The position numbers and the translations under genes are program-made. A model generated the notes under the pieces. The model was not told where the DNA came from and did no database searches. It saw only the letters and a list, made by a program, of their open reading frames with translations. A stretch of 64,000 nucleotides of DNA, from the NCBI RefSeq assembly GCF_001949145.1, contig NW_019091384.1, forward strand, positions 1,953,781 to 2,017,780. Direction: 5' to 3'. This DNA comes from Acanthaster planci. Lineage: Eukaryota > Echinodermata > Asteroidea > Valvatida > Acanthasteridae. This document shows positions 44,301 through 53,909 of this stretch, piece after piece. Every line of letters starts with the position of its first letter. The first letter of the stretch is position 1.

Positions 44301-45944
44301 ACACAACAAATGAACATTCTTGAAACCATCTCAGCTCCCTCCATGCCCTGGGGAGTAAACTAGCTGATGCAGCCCTATCAGGCGCACACGGCTAACATAA
44401 CCATATATATGTGCCCTTACAGGTACCCATTTACTCCTGGGTGTAGAGAGGCACATAGGGGTAAAGTGATTTACCCAAGATTACAACATGCTGCCACCAG
44501 CTGGATTCGAACCCCTGACCCTATGATCAGAAACTATAAATCCTAACCACAAGGCCACATGCCCCTCTGAAGGCTTTCTTGCAAAATGAACGGAGAATGG
44601 TAAAACTTCTCACATCCAAAATAACATTCTCAACGAAAAACACAAGGGAAGGTTGCAGGTGATAGGTACAGCTATAAGATGCTTTGTAATTGTACAGACA
44701 CATTCACGGAAAACTTCCCACGATTAATGCTGACTATTAAACTTTGCATTTTAGAAATCTACATCCAAAAGATTAGCCACTCCATTAAACAAACCCAAAA
44801 CCTTACTCAAAACGGGATGGTTAATCGATGGGAAAGAAGTGATTAAAAACTTGTCGTGGTCCTAGCTATGTATGCCGCTATGCTAATTGACCTTAACCCC
44901 TTTGGCTTTTTTGCTCGGCACCCTCCTCAATCCTTCAAAATCCTCCAATATTTCTTGAATTCTCCTTTGACGGGTTCCCACTGGCTCAATCTTTCAGAAT
45001 CTCCTGAAGCAGTCTGAGGGATTTCACAAATAATGTAGGCATGGATTTTGCATGGCTGAGCAAAAACAACACAAGAGCCGGACACAATGCATCCTTCGCA
45101 ATCAGCCACACCTTTTTGTCATTCTTCCTCAATCCTCCAAAATCCTCCAAAAAAATATTTTGGATGATGAGAAGGGTCAGAGTTAAAAATGAGACATGTT
45201 TTGGGTTATCTGCTTCGCATAGCCCAGAACTATGGGGTCCACGTGGTCCACTTTGCTATGTAAATGAAACAGGAGACAAACTCCCTTAGTTTTGCTCTAA
45301 GGCCATAGGCCTACTCTTTGATCCCTTTTTGTTGTAAGCGACTGCTGGAAAATACAGACAGCAATTTGGAAAATTATCGTCAAACTCAATGTGTAATTAG
45401 GACGGGTGTCAAATAGCAAAGAAGACAAACCTACTGGTAAAACTACATGTCGTATTTTTTTTAGTAATTGAAAAAAGTCATCATGAAAATAATTGGCCTC
45501 CTCTCTTCTTCGTTCACAAAAAACAATCTGAGATGAGAAACAAGGTTTGTCTTTCTTTACCAATTACGTTTGTTGAAGTGGACAAGTTTTAGCAAACCAA
45601 CAGCGAACATCACTATTGCACTAATCCATACTAATAAGTGACGTGGCAGGGCTGGAAAAGGTTCACTGGTCTGCATTTGTACACTGTGTGGCGTAAGGGG
45701 GGCTTTCCAGTGTCGCGCGAGTGACGTAGCATGCCTAACGTACGCGGTGACAGGGGAAATTACTACCGCACAACTTCGGCGGCAAATGTCAGACAAATTG
45801 AGTTGGGCCTCAAAATTGAACACAACATCGTGCAGCTGAAGACCTGAGCTATCAGTTTTTCATTACAAATTTCCCTTACCCTGGTTTTTCTTCAGTTTCT
45901 GGCACAACAATATCGCCGGAGATCTCTTCCTCAACCTCAGCCAT
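41331..45944 (-). CDS. RABAC1: Prenylated Rab acceptor protein 1 (PRA1 family)
   Basis: Five exons join in phase to 187 residues: 45944-45880, 43772-43566, 42463-42366, 41779-41678 and 41422-41331. All introns are GT-AG. The protein starts MAEVEEEISGDIVVPETEEK. The PRA1 signature region follows (AGAREWIQKKRASVRPW, then VVSNIETYQSNYLFVFVGLL), then hydrophobic hairpins (LLIVALVVLFGACYWI; GVVGLLSFPLFYIAGATSAV). It ends in an acidic tail, ERDDDEITMEEV. Length and order match vertebrate RABAC1 (about 185 residues). The family binds prenylated Rab GTPases and VAMP2 in Golgi and vesicle membranes and helps Rab recruitment. Nothing is broken. A SINE lies in intron 1. Confidence 0.95.
43773..45879 (-). 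other. Intron 1 of RABAC1
   Basis: This 2.1-kb intron contains a SINE (44209-44571). It also holds two diverged direct copies of a word like TCAATCCTCCAAAATCCTCC (about 44926 and 45129). No other coding sequence is evident. Confidence 0.7.
44209..44571 (-). mobile_element. tRNA-derived SINE
   Basis: Read on the minus strand, the 5' head resembles a tRNA. GTGGCCTTGTGGTTAGGA matches an A box and GGGGTTCGAATCC a B box. The body carries CCCAGGAGTAAATGGGTACC, a core word seen in SINEs of several marine invertebrates. The 3' end is GCGCTTTATAAATAACGTTT followed by an ATT-rich tail. It is not a tRNA gene because the cloverleaf does not close and the sequence continues for about 280 bases. Confidence 0.82.
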
Positions 45945-46735
45945 TGATGCGGTTGTCACGTAACTAATCCTTGACTGCACCACCCGAAACACCACACTTT
46001 ACAGGTCGTATGGGGCAGCACCAGACTATATACGTGGAGGTTGTTTCGCTGACGGCTGATGCATGTACACCATATAAAATTTATGAAATACAATAGAGAC
46101 GAGAACACTTGCATGAACATTTAGGCTGCATGCGAATCTGTTTTCTATGAGAGCTTGGTCTAGGTCTTCCCTCCATTTGAAACGTGTGGAGACGGACAAT
46201 AGACCTAGCCGTAGCTCCGGAAGCCCGTTTCAGACTCAGCCATATAGCACATTCTAACAATTTAATACATGGAACAGATACCAAATATGTGGGCAACTAC
46301 AGTATCACATCGTGACAATGTAATTTCCATTTAATTTCCAGTTTATTACCAATAAAAATGCTTTTAAACCGGTAAAACTAGCATTTACAATGTTTACTAA
46401 AAGCTACAAAAATTTTCACAAACAAAAGAAATAAAAAGGATACAACAATTGTAACATATAAAAAATAAGCAAAACTTCCGACACTGAGCCACCACCTACG
46501 ACACACTTGACAAAGGTCGAGTTCGGCGGGCGCCGGGCCTGTTCTTGACACGGGTTTCTTGTTCTCGCGCTCCAATGGCGGGAACACGACTCAAGAACAC
46601 TGTTCTCGGAACAGAAGTATACACCACCTCCTCGTCAGGGTTTTACAAGAACACACGGAAAAACTCTTGAGATTTTAAACAGCTGCAAACATGCAAAAAG
46701 TAGACTGATGGCTTACAAAGCCAGAGAAATTTTTA

Positions 46736-46936
46736 CAAAAGTAACATTAATTATTCTCAGTAACACAGAAATGAATGTTCCTGTTTAAACAGAGAAGACT
46801 TCAGCTCAGTTGTGCAAACATTAACTCTCGAGTAACGTACATGGACGCCGCCATGTTGCATGTTGCTTGTCACTAACTATACCCAGCGTACGTTCCCGGC
46901 GTTCGAGCGGCTGGCCCAAGAACAACAAATCAAGCA
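46736..46936 (+). repeat. Dispersed repeat, copy B
   Basis: This matches 380-590 in the same orientation, including GTAACACAGAAATGAATG and GGACGCCGCCATGTTGCATG. The two copies are about 46 kb apart and differ by substitutions and small indels. Confidence 0.7.
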
Positions 46937-49016
46937 ACATGCCCTGCACGGCCGCTTTTCAAATTATTTTCTGTGGGTCTCCCAATTTTTATTTACACCT
47001 TAGCCTATGTTTTTACGCTTTGGTGGTGCTTATATCCGCTTGAAAAGAGTCTAGTATTGACTGAAGCAGCCATGCCTGGGCAAGCTCGCAAAAACGCAAA
47101 ACGATAGTTCGTGTTCTACAAATAAATGTCTGTATTTAGTTCCGAAACTTGATACTTAGGAGGTGATGAGATCGATGGATTGTGACAGAATTGGCGTGAT
47201 CCCTCTTCCACTGATGGTAAATTTCTTTTGTGTGTAAAAACATGTTCAGGTTGGTCAACGAGTTTGCCTGCGTCTTGGTCTGTTCAGCTTACACGTATAA
47301 CTGCAGAGTACGAGTCGAACAAGCGTGCAGACATGTTATTGTATTTATTTTAGTGCTTAAAATAGCAGTGGTAAACGATTACTGGTATTAAAGACTACTG
47401 CTGGCTGTGCACTGTACAAAACAGCAAAGAATAATATCAAAAATTCGAATCCTGGGTGTGCCGTGACTGTCTGTATACATTTGAAGCATAGAAGAAGGGA
47501 AACGGCGAAAGATTCCATCAAAACTCAGTTAAAACAGCACAAGAGGTGTAACTGGCTTAGATACGGAAATCTCTTCTATTGAGAACGGTTGTTGTTCATC
47601 GGACATTTCGATGAAGTAGAGAGGTCGCTCTTATTGTCCAGCAGTAGCGGATTTATTTTCAAAGTCGAAAGGGGACACTTGTGCGACCATCAGGCATCAG
47701 CCATTAGTAATAACAGCAAAAGAGAAGTTGCAAAGAATCGACTGATTACTATTAAAAATTGCTATTAAACGCTTCGTTCAGGTGTTCAAGTGCAAACGTT
47801 TAACCACAACAGTCGGTCATGGGCACCACCAGGATGTTTTTTCCAGGTGCCAAACCAATGTTTCGCGCTCGGGGAGGCGTTTTCGCAGAAGGGGCAGATC
47901 ACTCATCAGCTTAAAAATGAAAAACAGATGACCGCCGGGGTAAATTTAAACATTGTTTTCACTTCCCCATTTCTTGTCATTTTGTTTTCTTTTTTCTGGG
48001 AGGAGCACACTCCTTACTCCACCCCCTTGCAATGCCAATTGGTCCTAGGTCCTAGATTGAGTCACAACAGTATTTAACAAACGGCGCTGGCGCTTAAACG
48101 AAAGTACAGTACAGGGCCCTTTGGATGATGTGAGTCATGTTTCACAATAGTGCAAGGCACGGAAACAAAGGTCACATTTTGTAATAACGTACGGGTATAT
48201 TAACTCAAGACTTCAAACAACCCACACAGTGTGGACATCAGGAGTGAAAGACGCACACAGTGTTTTATTTATAATATTATGCTGCTACAAGGCACGCAGG
48301 TTTTTAATTAACATATGCCATTTCAACAGCGAAACGACTGCATGAGTCATAGGAGTGAATAAAACAGAAACTACAGATAAACATATGAGATTTGCTGAAT
48401 TGGTGGGTCATAATTTGTTTACCAGTAGACTCCAGAAAAAGAAATATTCATGAAATGCCGATTCTCGTCAAAAGTAATGTGTCTGTTCCTATAGTGGCCA
48501 CAACTTGTAACATGTGTTTATAATGCATGACTCAAGCCACACTGACAATTCTTCAACGCAACGTAAAGATTTACACATTTCCCATGCTGTCAAAGGCTGA
48601 CAATTAAATTAGGGCGAATTACTGCGATGTCGTAACAAAGAAAGGGAGGATTTCTATAATTTGCTCATCGAAAATATTTGTCAGAAAAATGTGTCCCCTG
48701 AGACACTGAGATGAGCTGCCAACGAGATGTTACGTTAATAATTACTGCAGCAGCATTTTCCAAATTTTGGCAAATTGTGATTGGAAATAACTGTAACATT
48801 GCGATTTACTTCCGCATGAATGTGCTATTTCGTATCAGCCTAAAAAATCTTCAAAGTACCAAATTATTGCTCTAAGCTGACACAAAAAGAATTGAAGTTT
48901 AGAAAACAATGGGACATAAAGCATTAATGAGTGGGGCATTACAACACGTTCACTGGCATTTGAATGTTACAGGATGTAATGACCGATATTAAATTAGTAG
49001 GGACTCAGTCTCTTCA

Positions 49017-49222
49017 GTATCCGGTTCGTAAGTGACTTCGTCACAAAGGCGGACGCGCCACGATTTGCAGGCCCTCATTGGACAATCGCTGAAGTTGCGC
49101 GTTAACTTCCGGTTCCAAGGTTCCACGTAAACGGCGATCAAAGCATGTAACCCTATGTGCACTGCACATGTGCAGTGGGCGTGGTTTAAATTGAAGTGAC
49201 GTCACACTTACGAACTGGATAG
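49017..49222. mobile_element. Possible MITE with ~28-bp inverted ends
   Basis: TATCCGGTTCGTAAGTGACT near 49017 pairs with GTGACGTCACACTTACGAAC and TGGATAGG near 49195-49222, with a few mismatches. The interior of about 150 bases has no gene. The short arms make this less certain than the larger foldback elements. Confidence 0.5.
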
Positions 49223-50225
49223 GCACAAATCTGCATGAGATCTGTTTCTTAAATGTCCCTGTTGTGGTTGGTTAATGTTTCCAAGAAACAGCTTCCTTGT
49301 CAGTTAGAGTTTATTGTGCAATGATGACTTACAGTGAAGCTGCATTGAATTTTTCTGAGGCACAAATTTTCTCCATTGTTATATCCCTTTCAATCTATGA
49401 AAATTATCTGGCATGCCTTTGTAAAGTAAAATATGCTGACAAGTGCACTTTTTAAACATTTACAAATGATCCATGTTTTTCTGGACAACTGACGGCACTG
49501 TCGCTATAATGTCATCCAGAGAAGACATGGCTCCGTCCATAGATTCTTCTGTTCAAATTGAGAACGCAGAACTTATTGAAAGCAATTCTAGAAAAAGGGT
49601 TGCCTACTTGTTTCTTGCGACTTGTACAACAATGAATCATCAAAGAAAATTTAGGTTTTCAAATTCTGAAAATCGTTGAAGTTTGTGTACAGATACCAAT
49701 GTAACAATTAGTTTTTGCTCAATATGATATCATAGTTTTTACCTGTAGATATGGAAATACTTAGCGTAGAACTCAAAGAGGAAGTAAAATACCTTTTCAG
49801 ACCGTAAAACAGAAATTACGATGAGGTTAACTGAGACACAATGGTGCATTTTGGAAGTCTGTTTCATCAAGGTTCCATTTGCAGAGACCTGTTCAGTGTT
49901 TGGCACTTGCTTGTGGTTTAAAAGTACAAAGTTTCATTTCAAGAAATTACAGTATATACCACGAATTCATGATTAAGGCAACATAGTCCAAAGGCACTCT
50001 AAAACTGATGACCCATTTTGCATTCATAATTCTAAAAACTTGTCATTATTTTCTAACATGACTTAGAAACTCCACCTGATACACGATTCAAAATTAAACC
50101 TGTAGAAAAAACACAAGACACTTGTAAATTGCATGGAAGGCCAAATCGCTGATTCTGATTATATACACCTTTTATGTCCCGGTAGACCGCTACAACAATA
50201 TGGTAAATGGGGGAATTAATAGTGT

Positions 50226-53200
50226 TCAAAATATCATACAACAAACGCCGCCAAACCCATCCGCGAAGTACAAGTGCCATCGTAGAGGTCGCCCTTCACT
50301 GACGTCATGAGACGCTTCCACGCTGACCTCTGGATCCTCCATTTGTACGGATATCATTCCATGACGGCCAGGTCCCAGCATTGGGTGGATGCCTCGAAAC
50401 CTCCCGCTCATGTCAAACCAGTACAATATCTCGGTCTCCGATTTGTGGCGTTCCTTGGAAACAGTTGCCGTGACCACGAAGCCGACGGATTTGCTGATGT
50501 AGCAAGCTTCAGTTGGTATGCCAGGTAAAGTGATGCTAGCAGAAACCTCCACTGATGCACGTTCGCAGTTGGCACCGTGGGAACTTCGCCCTGGCGCCCT
50601 CCGGATGACTTGGATAATGGAGACAGAATTTACGTAGCCAAGAATAACAGTTGTGATAAAACCCTCCTGCTCTTTCTGTTCTAGAGTAGCTAACACGCTC
50701 ATAAACCGGCAATCCCCTTCGATCACCATACCCCTACTCTCTGGATTAATGAGCCTGGAGTCATTGGTGGGAGTGTTGGGAGGACTGTTAGGGATTGCCA
50801 ACGGCTCCAAGCTTGCTGGGTCCAAAGCAACAATGCCCGATGGCAGCGCGACGAAGACTGTATCCGCAGCCAATTGGATGCTCTGTATCAGCGACAAATT
50901 ACTCTTCTTGCATTCTTTGGTCCTCACATCAAGTGAAATGACGTGCGTCATTGACTCATCACAACCCAACAAATTCCAACCGGAGCAGGTCACGAAGGTC
51001 CGACACCCACTAAACCCCAAAACATCAGTATCTGTGGCCCGAAGTAAAATGACACCCCGCTGGTCAAAGACCACAAGCTCATTCTCACTTGAGGCTCTGT
51101 TTCCTAACATCAAGCGTTCGTAGGCAAAAAAAAACAGTCTGGTTGATCGAGGTGCTCTCCAGGTCTCTATTTGCTCGGGAAGAATCCAGAATGATTGGAC
51201 TGTCTTGGTCAAATGCACCACTGGATTTTTGAAAGTCTCTTCCGTCCTACAGTCCAGAAACACCAAAGCATTGTCTCTCTGAGATGAGTGGGATTTCAAG
51301 GCACACAGAAGACTAAGAATCACGGTGCTTTCTCCAACATGTAAGACGTTAGACAATCTGACCGTTTGGGGAGGAGGCAGGCAGTCCTTAGCCATTTGCT
51401 TTGTAATGAAATGGGATGCATTCTTGACATTCCCCCAAACGGGCAACTGCTTACCTTGGAGGATATCTATGATCAAAGGAAGGTTTATTTCACACCTTTT
51501 GTCTATTAAGATATCAAGCAAGTCCTTGGCGTCCTCTAGTCGAGAGGGGTTTTCAATCAACCAGGTGTCTCGGCGAAGGTCCTCGAGAACAGCATCCCGT
51601 CTAGCTCGCAGAATTACACGTAGTAGGTCAACTCTCACATGCCTAGACCCCTTAGAATACTGCAACATGGCTAAATGATGGGAAATCTCTGGCAACCTCT
51701 CCCAGAACTCCCAGTCTTCCTGCCTCAACGCTTTCCTTTCGTAGTTAACGACGTTATTGGAAATCAGCAAGCTGCAGACTGCCCCTGTGCATTCACTCGT
51801 CAACAGGTGGATAGGTGTCGGAAGAAAAGTATCCAAGCGAAAGCCACAAGCGTACGGTACGTCTCGACAGCCGTCGTTGTCAAGCTCAAACGATGGCTCG
51901 GAGCCAGCCTGGACAGCTCTCAGACTCTGTTGACCGCCGTCTCGCGTCTTGTGAAAGTTGTCCCACCTTTGCAACTCGATGTGCCTTGTTTCATCAGGTA
52001 CACAAACACTCCCTGTGTACGGGTCAAGCAGTACGCAGGTCATAGGTGGCAGGTTAACCATGATAGTTCCCGTCAAAAAGCCGTCCTTTGTTATTCGAAG
52101 ATTGGGTGAGTCGCCACAAACTTCAGAAAGGCACCCATGACTTCCAGAATCTCCCAGGCCGATTGGATACCCTAGTACCCGTCGCCATAACAGTGGTATG
52201 CATGTACAGACAGCTCCTGCTTCTGAGATCCACTGCGTAAACGGCCACCAAGGATACAAATTGCTCTTTGGTGAAGCCGAACAGCACGCTATAAATCCAG
52301 GTACCTCCACACCCTGTCTACTGCCAAAATACCTGCTGAAACTGACAAACGCTCTCTCTGCATCCTCAAACTTCCCGAGTAGCGATCTTACAACTGAAAG
52401 GTGAAAATATGCATTTGGATCTTTCTCAGCAACTACGACAATGTTGGACTCCATCTTCAGTAACCACTCTTTGTTCCTGTCTACTTCTGACAAGTCGTCG
52501 TGAAGGCTTTGATTTATAGCATCCAGAGTATGACAGTGTAACATGGAAATTAGCGCAGCCCGTGTGGCATCCGATGGACAGTGCTGTTCACACAATACAG
52601 CGTCCCAAGATGTTGCTGCGTGCCAGGCACTAGTTTGGTTCATTATTCCCTGGTCGTAAGCTGATGCACAGAGAATGAGCGAGTGCAACTTGATTTCATT
52701 TATATGATCCGTGGATTCATCAGAAATGAGCTTGGCGGCATCACGGTAATATTTAGCAGCCAATTCAGACTCACCGCTCTGAGCCATTAAGCGGCCAAGT
52801 TCGTTCAAATGTAAGCCATACTGTAATCTTGTGTCAAGTGACGATATGCATGTAGTGGTAAGCTCACCATTAAGGGTACCTTTACCAATGGACTTGGTAA
52901 GAGCTTGTTCAGCCCTCTCTAAGTAACCCCTAGTCCACCATACGTACGCCAGTGCAACGTCGAAGCAGTGATGTACTGCAGATGGCGCCCACTGCTTCAG
53001 CAAGCTCTCTACCTTGTGAACGTAAGCCCAGATGGTTTCAGATGGTCTATGATGAAGCGCCTTCAGCGAAGATGTTCCAGGCACTGAACTGGGTAGAAGC
53101 ATGGAAATAGCATGTGCAAGGACAGCTATGCACCAGTCGCTGGCATCGTAACCATCAACTGGATCAGGTAGCGGGAGCATTCCTGGCATAAGCGGCAGTC

Positions 53201-53909
53201 CAGGACAGTGTTGTGAGCTCATAATGGCACCGTCAATGTGGCGAGTATCCCGACGGAAGCATTGTCGCAATCCTGCTCGATCATACTGCTGACCAAACCA
53301 CAGGTAGCCGTCGACTGTGCGCTCTGCCTGGACGAGAGCCTTCAGCAGCCAATCAAATCGGACCTGCTGAAGCCATCTTTGGTGGCGGGTTTCTTTCACC
53401 TCAGGCAGCAAACCTGGAGGAAGCTGAATCATTTCTTCTGTAGTCTCAAAATTGACAAGCCTTTGTAAGCATAGCTGCGCTAAAGTCGGGATGGGTTTCT
53501 GCACGTTGTATCTACCCAAGACTTTAGCTGTCTCATATCGGACTGTCTCTTCCACTCTCACGGACAGTGTCCCAGAATGCATGACTAATTCTCGAAGACA
53601 GAACAAACAATGTTGTGATGATGGTCGGAAGAAACAGTCTGTATCCTTATAATTTTCGACCCCATCCCTGCCCCACATCTTGTTTTCATTACTGCTGTTC
53701 CAAGCTTGAGATGAACTATGTGCACATATTCCGTGGCCTGTCTTCTCTTCCAAAGGATGACCGATTGTAGTGTTCGATTGTTGTTCTTCATAATCAACTG
53801 GCGTACCTTCGTCAGCATTATTACTCACAGACGTCGGAGTTTTCTCAAGAATTTTCTTTATGAAGTCACACACCTCGTACATGACAATTTGACCAATTTC
53901 CGCTGCCAT
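50226..53909 (-). CDS. Large unrecognised protein, TPR-like repeats plus probable beta-propeller
   Basis: This is one uninterrupted frame of 1227 codons in DNA where other genes have introns. I do not recognise the family. The N-terminal part is helical. TPR-like segments are visible at about 315-345 (YLERAEQALTKSI), 365-395 (LNELGRLMAQSGESELAAKY) and 494-525 (YFHLSVVRSLLGKFEDAERA). The C-terminal third (about 870-1225) is rich in short strands with hydrophobic alternation, for example ELVVFDQRGVILL and VFVALPSGIVALD, which suggests a beta-propeller. No signal peptide or membrane segment is clear. The start MAAEIGQIVMYEVCDF is taken from the first ATG. A polypyrimidine tract and TTTGCAG end two bases before it, so the ATG probably opens the second exon after a non-coding first exon. 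Confidence 0.8.
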   Translation of the reverse strand: MAAEIGQIVMYEVCDFIKKILEKTPTSVSNNADEGTPVDYEEQQSNTTIGHPLEEKTGHGICAHSSSQAWNSSNENKMWGRDGVENYKDTDCFFRPSSQHCLFCLRELVMHSGTLSVRVEETVRYETAKVLGRYNVQKPIPTLAQLCLQRLVNFETTEEMIQLPPGLLPEVKETRHQRWLQQVRFDWLLKALVQAERTVDGYLWFGQQYDRAGLRQCFRRDTRHIDGAIMSSQHCPGLPLMPGMLPLPDPVDGYDASDWCIAVLAHAISMLLPSSVPGTSSLKALHHRPSETIWAYVHKVESLLKQWAPSAVHHCFDVALAYVWWTRGYLERAEQALTKSIGKGTLNGELTTTCISSLDTRLQYGLHLNELGRLMAQSGESELAAKYYRDAAKLISDESTDHINEIKLHSLILCASAYDQGIMNQTSAWHAATSWDAVLCEQHCPSDATRAALISMLHCHTLDAINQSLHDDLSEVDRNKEWLLKMESNIVVVAEKDPNAYFHLSVVRSLLGKFEDAERAFVSFSRYFGSRQGVEVPGFIACCSASPKSNLYPWWPFTQWISEAGAVCTCIPLLWRRVLGYPIGLGDSGSHGCLSEVCGDSPNLRITKDGFLTGTIMVNLPPMTCVLLDPYTGSVCVPDETRHIELQRWDNFHKTRDGGQQSLRAVQAGSEPSFELDNDGCRDVPYACGFRLDTFLPTPIHLLTSECTGAVCSLLISNNVVNYERKALRQEDWEFWERLPEISHHLAMLQYSKGSRHVRVDLLRVILRARRDAVLEDLRRDTWLIENPSRLEDAKDLLDILIDKRCEINLPLIIDILQGKQLPVWGNVKNASHFITKQMAKDCLPPPQTVRLSNVLHVGESTVILSLLCALKSHSSQRDNALVFLDCRTEETFKNPVVHLTKTVQSFWILPEQIETWRAPRSTRLFFFAYERLMLGNRASSENELVVFDQRGVILLRATDTDVLGFSGCRTFVTCSGWNLLGCDESMTHVISLDVRTKECKKSNLSLIQSIQLAADTVFVALPSGIVALDPASLEPLAIPNSPPNTPTNDSRLINPESRGMVIEGDCRFMSVLATLEQKEQEGFITTVILGYVNSVSIIQVIRRAPGRSSHGANCERASVEVSASITLPGIPTEACYISKSVGFVVTATVSKERHKSETEILYWFDMSGRFRGIHPMLGPGRHGMISVQMEDPEVSVEASHDVSEGRPLRWHLYFADGFGGVCCMIF

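Larger units (their letters stand above)
45945..50225. other. Intergenic DNA between RABAC1 and the 1227-codon gene
   Basis: This region contains dispersed repeat copy B (46736-46936) and a possible MITE (49017-49222). Short open frames, for example 47790-48077 on the plus strand, have no recognisable similarity. A minus-strand AATAAA at about 49309-49314 could serve the 1227-codon gene but is some 900 bases from its stop. Confidence 0.5.

Noticed and set aside
44480-44571. Functional tRNA gene
   Set aside because: A and B boxes are present, but there is no closed acceptor stem and the sequence continues as a SINE body.
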